Of a DNA stretch of 61,152 nt, positions 53,706 through 61,152 are shown piece after piece; the first letter of the stretch is position 1, and each line of letters opens with the position of its first letter. The notes under the pieces were generated by a model. That model worked only from the letters and a program-made list of their open reading frames with translations. It searched no databases and was not told the DNA's origin. The stretch is taken from positions 1-61,152 of the forward strand of contig NZ_LRVM01000014.1 in assembly GCF_001571775.1 (NCBI RefSeq), in the 5' to 3' direction. The DNA comes from Anaerotignum neopropionicum (lineage in GTDB: Bacteria; Bacillota; Clostridia; Lachnospirales; Anaerotignaceae). A program made the translations under genes and the position numbers.

Positions 53706-54260
53706 ATGGAACATAATGATTTTTCTCTAAAAATAGATGAGGATATTGACCGTAGCTGTAAAACATGGGATGCTTATTCGTATGATGCAGAAAAGATGTC
53801 CGTTTTGTTTCGCTATCTAATGAGTGCATATAAAGAAAAAATAGATGGCTTTTGCAGTGGTCTTACTGTCATTCAACCCTACGAGGATACTGCGTTGCAA
53901 GCGGAAGCATATCGACAAAACATTAAAAAAATGCTGGAGCGCCTTGAGGGGTTTCGACAAAATGGCTATCAAAACGAAGGTCTGTTGGATTATTACCTTA
54001 AGCAAGAGCATGATGACGTAATATTGGATGTAGATTTTACGCAGCTGCGCCTGGAATTTGGCATGATGGATCATATTTCTAATTACGAGAAGGATGAGAT
54101 CATAGAAAAATTGGAGGAAATGGAAGAAATCTGCGCCAAGGTTTTGTTTAAACGTCAAAAATGGGAATTAATACGCAAGTATTTGGTCTGGTTATCGGGC
54201 AAGGACGTTGAGATCGCGTTGAAAATACTCCCTGCGTTTTTTAAAATTAATAACAGCTAA
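53706..54260 (+). CDS. Unknown helical cytosolic protein
   Basis: 184 residues, no signal peptide or membrane segment, strongly helical and acidic in the middle (QEHDDVILDVDFTQL, EIIEKLEEMEEICAKVL). I do not recognise a family. It has its own promoter and a good AAAGGGGTGGGG site, and lies 12 bp ahead of a HAD phosphatase gene, so the two are probably co-transcribed with mtaB. Confidence 0.75.
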   Translation: MEHNDFSLKIDEDIDRSCKTWDAYSYDAEKMSVLFRYLMSAYKEKIDGFCSGLTVIQPYEDTALQAEAYRQNIKKMLERLEGFRQNGYQNEGLLDYYLKQEHDDVILDVDFTQLRLEFGMMDHISNYEKDEIIEKLEEMEEICAKVLFKRQKWELIRKYLVWLSGKDVEIALKILPAFFKINNS

Positions 54261-54272
54261 GAGGGAATATAG

Positions 54273-55064
54273 ATGATTAAATTGATTGTTTCGGATATGG
54301 ATGGAACGCTTTTAGATGACAAAAAGAATATCGACACAGATATTTACAAACTTTTGCCAAGGCTTAGGGAAAAAGGAATTCGATTTGTTGTTGCCAGTGG
54401 ACGTCAGTATCCAAGCCTAAAAAAGCATTTTGATCAACACATCGAAGATGTTGTTGTCATCGCGGAAAATGGTGCTTTTGTGGTTGATAACGGGAAAGAG
54501 CTTGTGGTCAAGCCTATGGAGGCGGAGAAGGTGGTTCATTGTCTTGATTCCATTTTTTCCCTCAAAGGGGTGGAGCCGCTGCTTTGTGCAAAATATTGCA
54601 GCTATACAAGAAGTCGGGAGCTTTTGGAATTGTTATCCTCCCCGCTATTTCAGTATGAAGTACGTCTAGCGGAGGATTTGTACCATGTAGAGGATGATAT
54701 CATTAAGGTATCCATGATATCTCATGAAGGGGAAACTGCGGAGGATTGCTACAAAAAACTGCGTTCACGGTTGGATGATTGTTTAAGTCTTGTGATTTCC
54801 GGCGATACTTGCTTAGATACGGGATTAAACGGTGTTACCAAAGGAACAGCGGTAGAGGCTTTGCAAAAAATGTGGGGTGTAACGCCGGAAGAAACCATTG
54901 TTTTCGGCGATCAGTATAATGATGTGGAAATGTTTCAACAGGCATATTATAGCTATGCCATGGAAGGTGCGACACAAGGTGTGAAAAAATTTGCCCGTTT
55001 TCAGGCGGGAAGCAATAATAAAGGCGGGGTAGTGAAAGCCATACGAGAAAGAACAGGGCTTTAA
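54273..55064 (+). CDS. Cof-type HAD-IIB phosphatase
   Basis: 263 residues. Motif I is VSDMDGTLLDD (nucleophile Asp near 8), motif II VVASGRQ near 40, motif III Lys in GVTKGTAVEAL near 190, and motif IV FGDQYNDVEMF near 212. These enzymes dephosphorylate sugar phosphates, FMN or similar small molecules; the substrate is unknown. It is encoded between an unknown gene and mtaB. Confidence 0.93.
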   Translation: MIKLIVSDMDGTLLDDKKNIDTDIYKLLPRLREKGIRFVVASGRQYPSLKKHFDQHIEDVVVIAENGAFVVDNGKELVVKPMEAEKVVHCLDSIFSLKGVEPLLCAKYCSYTRSRELLELLSSPLFQYEVRLAEDLYHVEDDIIKVSMISHEGETAEDCYKKLRSRLDDCLSLVISGDTCLDTGLNGVTKGTAVEALQKMWGVTPEETIVFGDQYNDVEMFQQAYYSYAMEGATQGVKKFARFQAGSNNKGGVVKAIRERTGL

Positions 55065-55086
55065 CCCATAAGGAACGGAGAGAACC

Positions 55087-56385
55087 ATGAAAAGAGCGGC
55101 GAGCTATGCCCTTGGGTGCAAGGTAAATCAATACGAGAGTGAGGCAATTGCCGAGCTGTTTGCAGAAAAGGGCTATGAAATAGTAGGAATTGATGAAGCA
55201 GCAGATGTATATGTTATTAATACCTGTACGGTGACAAATTTTGGAGATAAAAAATCAAGACAGCTGATCCGTAAGGTAAAACGGCAAAATGAGAATGCCG
55301 TGGTTGCCGTAGTGGGCTGTTATGCCCAAACGGCGCCGAAAGAGATTATGGAAATTGAAGGTGTAAATTTAGTCATCGGCACGAAGGATCGTGGGCAGAT
55401 TGTGGAGATGGTGGAAAGCTATCATCCGGAGGATGGCGTAGAAAACCATGTTTCCGATATTATGAAAGAGCGGATTTTCGAGCCGCTTTCCATTCAAAAA
55501 CTGGCCAATCGCACCCGTGCCTATTTGAAAATTCAAGATGGCTGCAGTCAGTATTGTACTTATTGCATTATTCCTTATGCCCGAGGGCCAATTCGCAGCC
55601 GTGAGCCACAGGATGTCTTGCAAGAGGTAAGGCGTTTGGCGGGAAATGGATTTCAGGAGGTTGTTTTAACGGGAATTCATGTGGCAAGTTACGGCAAAGA
55701 CCGCAAGGATACCGGCCTTTTGGATATTTTGCGCCAGGTGCATGGGGTGGAAGGGATTCGTCGTATTCGTTTTAGCTCTATAGAGCCGAATGTGGTTACG
55801 GAGGAATTTGCAAAAGCAATGGCTGAACTGCCAAAGGTTTGCCACCATTTTCACCTGTCCTTGCAAAGTGGATGTGACAGAACGCTTCAGGAAATGAACC
55901 GTAAGTATGATACAAAAAAATATAGGCAGGCTGCGGTGCTTTTGCGAAAATATTTGCCTCAGGTGGCGCTGACAACAGACATTATCGTTGGATTTCCCGG
56001 TGAAACAGAGCAAGATTTTGAAGAATCCTATGGATTTGCAAAGGAAATCGGGTTTGCAAAGATTCATGTATTCCCCTATTCTCCCAAAAAAGGGACGCCT
56101 GCGGCAGAAAGAAAGGATCAGCTGCCCAATAGCGTAAAATCGGAAAGAAGCCATAAATTGCTTGCTTTAAGTGATGAAATGAGTGCTGCGTTTTTGGCAC
56201 AATATATTGGGGAAACAACTGAGGTTTTGTATGAAAAGAAGCTTTCTGAGGGAACATATGAGGGGCATACTTCAAATTACATGAAGGTGCACGCAAAAAG
56301 CGGGAAGGATATAACAAACAGCATTGTCTTGACGAAAATAACCTATGTCGAAGGGGAAAATGCCTTTGGTGATACCAATTTGTAA
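55087..56385 (+). CDS. mtaB: tRNA t6A37 methylthiotransferase
   Basis: 432 residues. A radical SAM enzyme converting t6A to ms2t6A at position 37 of tRNAs. The UPF0004 N-terminus (ALGCKVNQYES; Cys in INTCTVTN and GCYAQ) binds one Fe-S cluster; the radical SAM motif is CSQYCTYCIIPYARG near 152; a TRAM domain ends the protein. The CKVNQYES start marks MtaB rather than MiaB or RimO. Its t6A substrate depends on YwlC, encoded at 1086. Confidence 0.96.
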   Translation: MKRAASYALGCKVNQYESEAIAELFAEKGYEIVGIDEAADVYVINTCTVTNFGDKKSRQLIRKVKRQNENAVVAVVGCYAQTAPKEIMEIEGVNLVIGTKDRGQIVEMVESYHPEDGVENHVSDIMKERIFEPLSIQKLANRTRAYLKIQDGCSQYCTYCIIPYARGPIRSREPQDVLQEVRRLAGNGFQEVVLTGIHVASYGKDRKDTGLLDILRQVHGVEGIRRIRFSSIEPNVVTEEFAKAMAELPKVCHHFHLSLQSGCDRTLQEMNRKYDTKKYRQAAVLLRKYLPQVALTTDIIVGFPGETEQDFEESYGFAKEIGFAKIHVFPYSPKKGTPAAERKDQLPNSVKSERSHKLLALSDEMSAAFLAQYIGETTEVLYEKKLSEGTYEGHTSNYMKVHAKSGKDITNSIVLTKITYVEGENAFGDTNL

Positions 56386-56407
56386 AAATTCTTTAAGGAT
56401 AATATAG

Positions 56408-56436
56408 TTGCAATCCGCTTTGGTTTATATTATGAT
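56408..56436 (+). promoter_or_regulatory. Promoter of the ireB-ruvX operon
   Basis: TTGCAA, 17-bp spacer, TATGAT. Confidence 0.68.
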
Positions 56437-56490
56437 GAAATAAGATAATAGATGAGAAGCGAATGGATCGTATGTTGGGGAGTGAGCGGT

Positions 56491-56751
56491 ATGAACAATA
56501 TTAATGAAACACAATATTTTGGAAGATTAGACAAAGAACCCGAAAACGAAGCAAAAAAGATCCTCATCGCTGTTAGCACGGCTTTGAAGGAAAAAGGATA
56601 TAACCCTGTAAATCAGATTGTCGGTTATATTTTATCCGGTGATCCTACTTATATTACCAGTTATATGAATGCTCGTGTCATGATTCGGAAATTGGAGCGG
56701 GATGAACTGCTGGAGGAATTGGTAAAGGATTATATGGAGCGTAACGAATAA
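56491..56751 (+). CDS. ireB: IreB family protein (UPF0297)
   Basis: 86 residues. Family signature [13 protein letters not shown]...(residues 4-20), then [21 protein letters not shown] and [14 protein letters not shown]. In Enterococcus faecalis IreB is a substrate of the Ser/Thr kinase IreK and lowers cephalosporin resistance. The phosphorylated Thr equivalent falls in the N-terminal NETQYF segment. ATG 56491 is chosen from the conserved start. It leads the conserved ireB-ruvX-DUF1292 cluster (yrzL-yrrK-yrzB in Bacillus). Confidence 0.95.
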   Translation: MNNINETQYFGRLDKEPENEAKKILIAVSTALKEKGYNPVNQIVGYILSGDPTYITSYMNARVMIRKLERDELLEELVKDYMERNE

Positions 56752-56766
56752 GAAAGAGGAAATCAT

Positions 56767-57195
56767 TTGCGTATTTTAGGATTAGATTATGGCGATAAAA
56801 CCATTGGTGTTGCCCTAAGCGATCCCTTGGGCTGGACAGCACAGGGAATGGAAATTATTCGTCGGGAGAACCCTGCTGAATATAAGAAGAGCTTAAAGCG
56901 CTTGTCGGAATTGGTGGAGGAATATCAACCGGAGGCCATTGTGTTGGGCTATCCGAAAAATCTGGATAATTCCGAGGGAGAGCGTTGTGTGAAAACAAAG
57001 GCTTTTGCTGAGCGTCTTGAAAAACGCTTTCCAAAGGTTAAGTTGGTTTTGTGGGATGAACGGTTTAGTACCATTGCGGCAGAGCGTGCTTTGCGTGAGG
57101 CGGAGTTGAGCCACGAAAAGAGAAAACGTGTGATTGACAAGATGGCAGCGGTGCATATTCTTCAAGGCTATTTGGATAGCATAAACAGAGAATAA
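56767..57195 (+). CDS. ruvX: Holliday junction resolvase-like protein RuvX (YqgF)
   Basis: 142 residues. RNase-H-like fold with the first Asp in RILGLDYGDKTIGVALSDPLG, then VLGYPKNLDNSEG near 60, WDERFSTIAAERAL near 97, and the last Asp in DKMAAVHILQGYLD near 125. Proposed roles are Holliday junction cutting and pre-16S rRNA processing. TTG 56767 follows AGAAAGAGGA. It sits 15 bp after ireB. Confidence 0.95.
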   Translation: MRILGLDYGDKTIGVALSDPLGWTAQGMEIIRRENPAEYKKSLKRLSELVEEYQPEAIVLGYPKNLDNSEGERCVKTKAFAERLEKRFPKVKLVLWDERFSTIAAERALREAELSHEKRKRVIDKMAAVHILQGYLDSINRE

Positions 57196-57231
57196 ACCAG
57201 TTGCAAACGGAGAAAAAGGAGTAAAAAGATT

Positions 57232-57534
57232 ATGGCAGATATTTTTGATGAAGCAAATGAATATGAATTTGAAACAGTAACCATGACAGAGGAAGATGGC
57301 ACTGAGGTTGAATTTTCTATTATTGACAACGTTGCCTGCGGTGGCGAGCGTTATTTATTGGTTGTGGAAACGGAATTGATGGACGATGAAGAAACCGAGG
57401 CTCTTATTTTGAAGGAAACCTCTATTAATACGGATGATGTAACCTATGAATTGGTTGAGGATGACGCGGAGTTTGACCGCGTAGCTGAACTGTTTGCCCA
57501 AAAAGGCGAAGATTATGATGTGGAAATAAATTAA
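57232..57534 (+). CDS. DUF1292 protein (YrzB-like)
   Basis: 100 residues, highly acidic. The DUF1292 pattern is seen: MTEEDGTEVEFSIIDNVACGGERYLLVVE, then a C-terminal DDAEFDRVAELF. Function unknown. It is the usual third gene after ireB and ruvX. AAAAGGAG precedes the ATG. Confidence 0.92.
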   Translation: MADIFDEANEYEFETVTMTEEDGTEVEFSIIDNVACGGERYLLVVETELMDDEETEALILKETSINTDDVTYELVEDDAEFDRVAELFAQKGEDYDVEIN

Positions 57535-58151
57535 CTCTTATTCATTCAATTGAGAGAAATATGACGTGGCGGATTATTTAGACAAAAAAATTAATTAACT
57601 CAATTAAGCTGACGCCACTTTCCCTACAGATAGACAAATTATTTTCGTATTATTGAATATCATTGTTTAAAATGAGAGAGAATTATATTAAAAGAGTTAT
57701 AAATTATAGCTTTACAGTGTTCGTGCTTTAATTTGATCAACAAATTGTATCCTAATCTTTCTGGACAATGATGATTGTTTGGAATGATCCTTTGGGTGCA
57801 GATTTTGCTTGAGGAAAAGAGCTTTTTTGAATATTAATTTTTAAGTTGATCAAAAACGCAAAATTCATGCGTTTACGATAGATGAATGGCAGTTTGCCGA
57901 TTCGTCATGTGCGGGAAAAGAAGAAAAAACAAAATACGAAAAACTGGTAGAGCCTTTGAAAGGAAAACACGGGTCGGGAGAGGTGTTTTCAAAGATGTTG
58001 GTAGCCTACCTTCTTATCGTATACCCAAAAACAATGATAATAATTATTTTATCTGTTTGGGTTTTGTTTTTGCGGTTTAAACTGCGCTTTTTTACGGCAT
58101 AATAATGGAATAGTAAATTGGAGAAAACAAAACGAAAAGGAGGTGTGTTTT
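57535..58151. other. Unusual 600-bp gene-free region before RNase J
   Basis: No convincing gene. It contains GTGGCG/CGCCAC (57566, 57611), AATTTG-atcaa-CAAATT near 57731, AAACGCA-aaattca-TGCGTTT (57854-57874), a CTTTGAAA...GTGTTTTCAAAG imperfect hairpin (57952-58006), GGTAG-c-CTACC near 58001, and TGATAAT-a-ATTATTT (58035-58049), which resembles a Fur box. In many clostridia a fur gene lies here; none is seen. A short frame at 57886-58080 has no ribosome binding site. Confidence 0.5.
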
Positions 58152-59834
58152 TTGGCAGGAAGAAAACCGAAACCCAAAGCAAAGTTAAAAATTGCTTCTT
58201 TGGGTGGGTTGGATGAAATCGGGAAGAATTTGACAGTGCTGGAATACGGAAATGATATTATGATCATTGACTGTGGTCTGGCATTCCCAGAGGATGATAT
58301 GCTGGGGGTTGACTTAGTTATTCCTGATGTAACTTATCTGACTAAAAACATAGACAAAGTAAGAGGAATTGTATTAACCCATGGGCATGAGGATCACATA
58401 GGTGCGTTGCCGTACATTTTAAAACAGATAAATGTACCTGTGTTTGGTACGCTTTTGACATTGGGGTTATTGGAAAACAAGCTTAGGGAGCATAAAATGC
58501 TGGATAAAACCGTTCGGCACACGGTAGTTCCTAAAGAACGTGTGAATTTGGGGCAATTTAACGTGGAATTTATCCACACCAATCACTCCATCGCCGATGC
58601 TGTTGCGCTGGCGATTCATACACCCATTGGAACGGTGGTGCATACGGGAGATTTCAAGGTGGATTATACACCCCTTGACGGAGATGTTATTGACCTTCAG
58701 CGCTTTGCGGAGTTGGGAAAAGAAGGCGTACTTCTTTTGATGAGCGACAGTACCAATGCAGAAAGAAAAGGCTATACCATGTCAGAAAAGAGCGTTGGTA
58801 AGGTGTTTGAGAAAATTTTTGAGGATACGCCTAAAAATCGTATTATGGTAGCAACATTTTCGTCCAATATCCACCGTATACAGCAGGTAGTAAATGCTGC
58901 GCATATGTATGATCGCAAGGTTGCAATTATTGGAAGAAGTTTGGTAAATGCAGTGAAAACTGCTTCTGAATTAGAGTATTTAACGATACCCTCTAGCACA
59001 TTAATTGACATTGGCGAGATTAAAAACTATCCTGATGAGAAGCTTTGTATCATTACTACGGGCAGTCAGGGGGAAGCTATGTCGGCTCTCTCCAGAATCT
59101 CAATGAATGAGCATAGGCAGGTGAGCGTGAAGCCGGAGGACAAAATCATTATCAGTGCATCTGCAATTCCTGGTAATGAAAAAAATGTAATCCGCGTAAT
59201 CAATGAGCTATTGAAAAAGGGCGCAAATGTGATTTATGGCGACATGGAGGAAATTCATGTTTCCGGGCATGCAAGGCAGGAAGAGTTAAAGCTGATGATG
59301 GCTTTGACAAAGCCGAAGTTTTTCATGCCTGTTCATGGCGAATTTATGCATCTTTCCTGCCACAGAGATTTAGCGATCTCAATGGGGATAGATAAAAAGG
59401 ATATTTTCGTTATGAAATTGGGCGAGGTGTTGGAGTTATCACGCAACGAAGCAAGGATTAACGGAACTGTACCTGCGGGACAGGTTATGGTTGACGGCCT
59501 TGGCGTAGGCGATGTGGGTAATATTGTTTTACGAGATAGAAAGCATTTGTCCCAAGATGGTCTGATAGTGGTAGTTGTTACCATGGATCGGGAGAATGGT
59601 ACCGTTATTGCAGGGCCTGATATTATTTCCAGAGGATTTGTATATGTCCGTGTTGCTGAGGATCTTATGGATGAAGCCAAAAAAGTGGTAGCGGAAGCCT
59701 TGCAGAAATGTGAAGAGAAAAATATTACAAGTTGGAACTATATTAAGGGTGTCATTAAGGACTCACTGAAAAATTATTTTTGGCAAAAAACCAAAAGAAG
59801 CCCGATGATTTTACCCATAATCATGGAAGTATAA
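58152..59834 (+). CDS. rnjA: Ribonuclease J
   Basis: 560 residues. A metallo-beta-lactamase/beta-CASP ribonuclease with 5'-3' exo- and endonuclease activity in mRNA decay and rRNA maturation. Metal motif LTHGHEDHIGALP near 76-88, IHTNHSIADAV near 140, HTGDFKVD near 165, beta-CASP motifs MSDSTNAERKG near 197 and ATFSSNIHRIQQ near 237, and PVHGEFMHL near 395. TTG 58152 follows GGAGG by 8 bp. It may act with RicT-controlled RNA processing, but RNase Y is not in this window. Confidence 0.96.
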   Translation: MAGRKPKPKAKLKIASLGGLDEIGKNLTVLEYGNDIMIIDCGLAFPEDDMLGVDLVIPDVTYLTKNIDKVRGIVLTHGHEDHIGALPYILKQINVPVFGTLLTLGLLENKLREHKMLDKTVRHTVVPKERVNLGQFNVEFIHTNHSIADAVALAIHTPIGTVVHTGDFKVDYTPLDGDVIDLQRFAELGKEGVLLLMSDSTNAERKGYTMSEKSVGKVFEKIFEDTPKNRIMVATFSSNIHRIQQVVNAAHMYDRKVAIIGRSLVNAVKTASELEYLTIPSSTLIDIGEIKNYPDEKLCIITTGSQGEAMSALSRISMNEHRQVSVKPEDKIIISASAIPGNEKNVIRVINELLKKGANVIYGDMEEIHVSGHARQEELKLMMALTKPKFFMPVHGEFMHLSCHRDLAISMGIDKKDIFVMKLGEVLELSRNEARINGTVPAGQVMVDGLGVGDVGNIVLRDRKHLSQDGLIVVVVTMDRENGTVIAGPDIISRGFVYVRVAEDLMDEAKKVVAEALQKCEEKNITSWNYIKGVIKDSLKNYFWQKTKRSPMILPIIMEV

Positions 59835-59838
59835 AAGG

Positions 59839-59887
59839 AAAAGCCCCGAAGACGCTGATACAATCAGTATTTTCGGGGCTTATTTTT
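59839..59887 (+). terminator. Strong terminator after rnj
   Basis: AAGCCCCGAA pairs with TTCGGGGCTT, followed by ATTTTTT. It lies three bases from the stop codon of the convergent integrase remnant. Confidence 0.92.
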
Positions 59888-59889
59888 TG

Positions 59890-60507
59890 TTAGCGTACTG
59901 AAATCGTACTATTAATAAAAGTTTGCTGTAATTTGTCTGCAAGTTTCGCTTGCTGATTCGGGTACAGGTGGCTGTATGTGTTTAAGGTAGTTTCAATATT
60001 TTCATGTCCCAGTCGTTCCTGGATGAGTAAAGGCGGTTCGCCCAAGTTTATCAAAAGGGAAGCGTGGGAATGTCTTAAATCATGCACCCTTATACGATGC
60101 ACACCGGCAATCGGGCTATACTTGTCGATATAATAACCAATAGCATCTTTATAAATATTAAATAATCGTTCGTCTGGACTGTAATCGTATAGTTTGCTTA
60201 TATGGGTGTTAATATCTTCTTTAAGAAACAATGGGATAGAAATTGTACGATTACTCTTTTCGGTTTTTGGATCTTGAATTAAATCTGTTTTTTTATGTCT
60301 GGTATATGTTTTATTTATTCTGAGAGTGCACTTATCAAAATCAAAGTCATTAAGGGTGAGGGCTAAGAGTTCACCGATGCGTATCCCAGTCCAAAAAAGA
60401 ACATTATAAATGGTTTTGACCTGATCCGGACAGTCTACCGCTTGCATAAATTTTTGAAATTCTTCCAACGTCCAAAAATTTAGTTTTGGACGTTTTTCTT
60501 GTTCGCT
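59890..60507 (-). pseudogene. Tyrosine recombinase (integrase) catalytic domain, 5'-truncated
   Basis: About 205 residues of a phage/ICE-type integrase. The frame reads EQEKRPKLNFWTLEEFQKF from about 60504, a typical domain junction, then GIRIGELLAL (Arg), VHDLRHSHAS (His and Arg), LGHENIETTLNTYSH (His and Tyr). All catalytic residues are present, but the N-terminal arm and core-binding domains are missing: a stop codon at 60508-60510 precedes and then IS200-type sequence begins. A TTG at 60468 could start a short protein. It probably marks an old integration site next to rnj. Confidence 0.88.
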
Positions 60508-60571
60508 TTAGCTTGACAAAACCACCGGCTATGCCGGTGGTAGGAAAGGTTTGTTCTTTAGATGTAAGCAC

Positions 60572-60635
60572 GAATCCTCCTTTGGTAGAATAAATGTAGG
60601 TTTGCCAACCACATCAAAGACCAAAAGGAGGATTC
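60572..60635 (+). promoter_or_regulatory. Leader stem-loop covering the tnpA ribosome binding site
   Basis: GAATCCTCCTTTGGT (60572-60586) pairs with ACCAAAAGGAGGATTC (60620-60635), with one extra base on one side. AAAAGGAGG, the tnpA ribosome binding site, lies within the 3' arm, so translation is probably low, as known for IS200 in enteric bacteria. Confidence 0.8.
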
Positions 60636-60638
60636 AAA

Positions 60639-61112
60639 ATGACTAATAATAGTTTAGCACATACAACATGGGAATGTAAATATCATGTAGTCTTTGCACC
60701 GAAATATAGGAGACAAGTAATATATGGGAAATTGAAGGCGGATATAGGGAAAATGTTAAGAGAACTCTGTGACCGCAAGGGAATAGAAATAATCGAAGCA
60801 GAAATGTGCAAAGACCATGTACATATGCTAATAAGGATACCACCAAAGCACAGTGTGTCTGAAATTATGGGGTATTTAAAGGGAAAAAGTTCATTAATGA
60901 TATTTGATAGGCACGCTAACTTAAAATATAAGTATGGAAATCGCAATTTCTGGTGTAGGGGATATTATGTTGATACAGTCGGAAAAAATGCAAAAAAGAT
61001 AGAAGAGTACATAAGAAATCAGATCCAAGAGGACTTAACGGCAGACCAAATAACGCTAAAAGAATACATTGACCCGTTTACGGGTGAGCAAGTGAGCACA
61101 GGCAAGAAGTAA
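60639..61112 (+). CDS. tnpA: IS200/IS605-family transposase TnpA (Y1 HUH)
   Basis: 157 residues, complete. It moves single-stranded DNA by a tyrosine nuclease reaction. Family start HTTWECKYHVVFAPKYRRQ, the HUH motif in MCKDHVHMLIRIPP near 58-68 and the nucleophile Tyr in NAKKIEEYIRNQ near 128 are intact. It appears active. The ribosome binding site is in a strong leader hairpin. Confidence 0.95.
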   Translation: MTNNSLAHTTWECKYHVVFAPKYRRQVIYGKLKADIGKMLRELCDRKGIEIIEAEMCKDHVHMLIRIPPKHSVSEIMGYLKGKSSLMIFDRHANLKYKYGNRNFWCRGYYVDTVGKNAKKIEEYIRNQIQEDLTADQITLKEYIDPFTGEQVSTGKK

Positions 61113-61152
61113 ACTGCTTTAGCAGTAGCCAGAGAATAAGAAACGGTTGGCA

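Larger units (their letters stand above)
60513..61126 (+). mobile_element. IS200-type insertion sequence (IS200/IS605 family)
   Basis: The left end has the family-type hairpin ACCACCGGC-tat-GCCGGTGGT (60521-60541), the right side ACTGC-ttta-GCAGT (61113-61126), and a single Y1 transposase gene between. There are no classical inverted repeats. No tnpB is present. The right boundary may lie past 61126 or beyond the window. TTGAC (60513-60517) just before the left hairpin resembles the TTGAT/TTGAC-type targets of the family. Confidence 0.85.

Noticed and set aside
57886-58080. 64-codon frame before rnj
   Set aside because: No ribosome binding site, odd composition, and it runs through inverted repeats.

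Overview
The window reads as chromosomal DNA of a low-GC Gram-positive anaerobe of the class Clostridia. The evidence is the wal operon with murA-walJ-rlmH, the tmk-darA-holB-ricT-trmN6-rsmI block, the glmU-prs-pth-mfd block, the ireB-ruvX-DUF1292-rnj block, strong AGGAGG ribosome binding sites and frequent TTG starts. A Lachnospirales or Anaerotignum-like host is my inference, resting partly on a giant 2-hydroxyacyl-CoA dehydratase activase-type protein and a D-lactate dehydrogenase-like enzyme. No rRNA, tRNA or CRISPR array was recognised.

Layout. 0-5 kb: a 60-bp tandem repeat array, then SEC-C protein, ywlC, rpiB, upp, a second repeat element, and a TagO/WecA-type transferase. 5-7 kb: DnaD-like and DnaC-like replication loaders. 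7.3-12.4 kb: tmk-darA-holB-ricT-trmN6-rsmI. 12.7-20.5 kb: a 1435-residue activase/dehydratase fusion and a soluble hybrid histidine kinase. 20.7-29.1 kb: walR-walK, a small secreted protein, YycH-like and YycI-like proteins, murA, walJ, rlmH. 29.2-36.2 kb: murC (minus), glgC-glgD, glmU, prs. 36.6-43.5 kb: an ldhA-like gene inside the normally contiguous prs-pth-mfd block, then a PrsA-like lipoprotein. 43.6-48.3 kb: flavodoxin/ferredoxin protein, LysR regulator, ArsR repressor with a Zn/Cd P-type ATPase. 48.7-51.8 kb: minus-strand DUF218, DUF951, MscS and peptidase C26 genes. 52-59.8 kb: mtnN, two unknown genes, a HAD phosphatase, mtaB, ireB-ruvX-DUF1292 and RNase J. The right edge holds an integrase gene cut off at its 5' end next to an IS200-type element.

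Functional themes are cell-envelope synthesis and its control (MurA, MurC, GlmU, TagO-like, WalRK), DNA replication and repair loading (DnaD, DnaC, HolB, Tmk, Mfd, RuvX), RNA and tRNA modification or decay (YwlC, RsmI, RlmH, MtaB, TrmN6, Pth, RNase J), glycogen synthesis, and c-di-AMP and metal sensing.

The most unusual content is a family of intergenic elements at 1-391, 3318-3712 and 48402-48678. They are chains of short perfect hairpins ('stem-3 nt-stem' words), with imperfect terminal inverted repeats ending in AGACAAA, variable copies of a 60/61-bp unit, and a hairpin at the outer ends. Between copies the changes fall mostly in loops or keep pairing through G-T wobbles. A related 36-bp hairpin array lies at 8381-8501. 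Other points of note are a three-half-site WalR-type operator ahead of the accessory wal genes and two diverged hairpins with an identical loop at 49812-50004.
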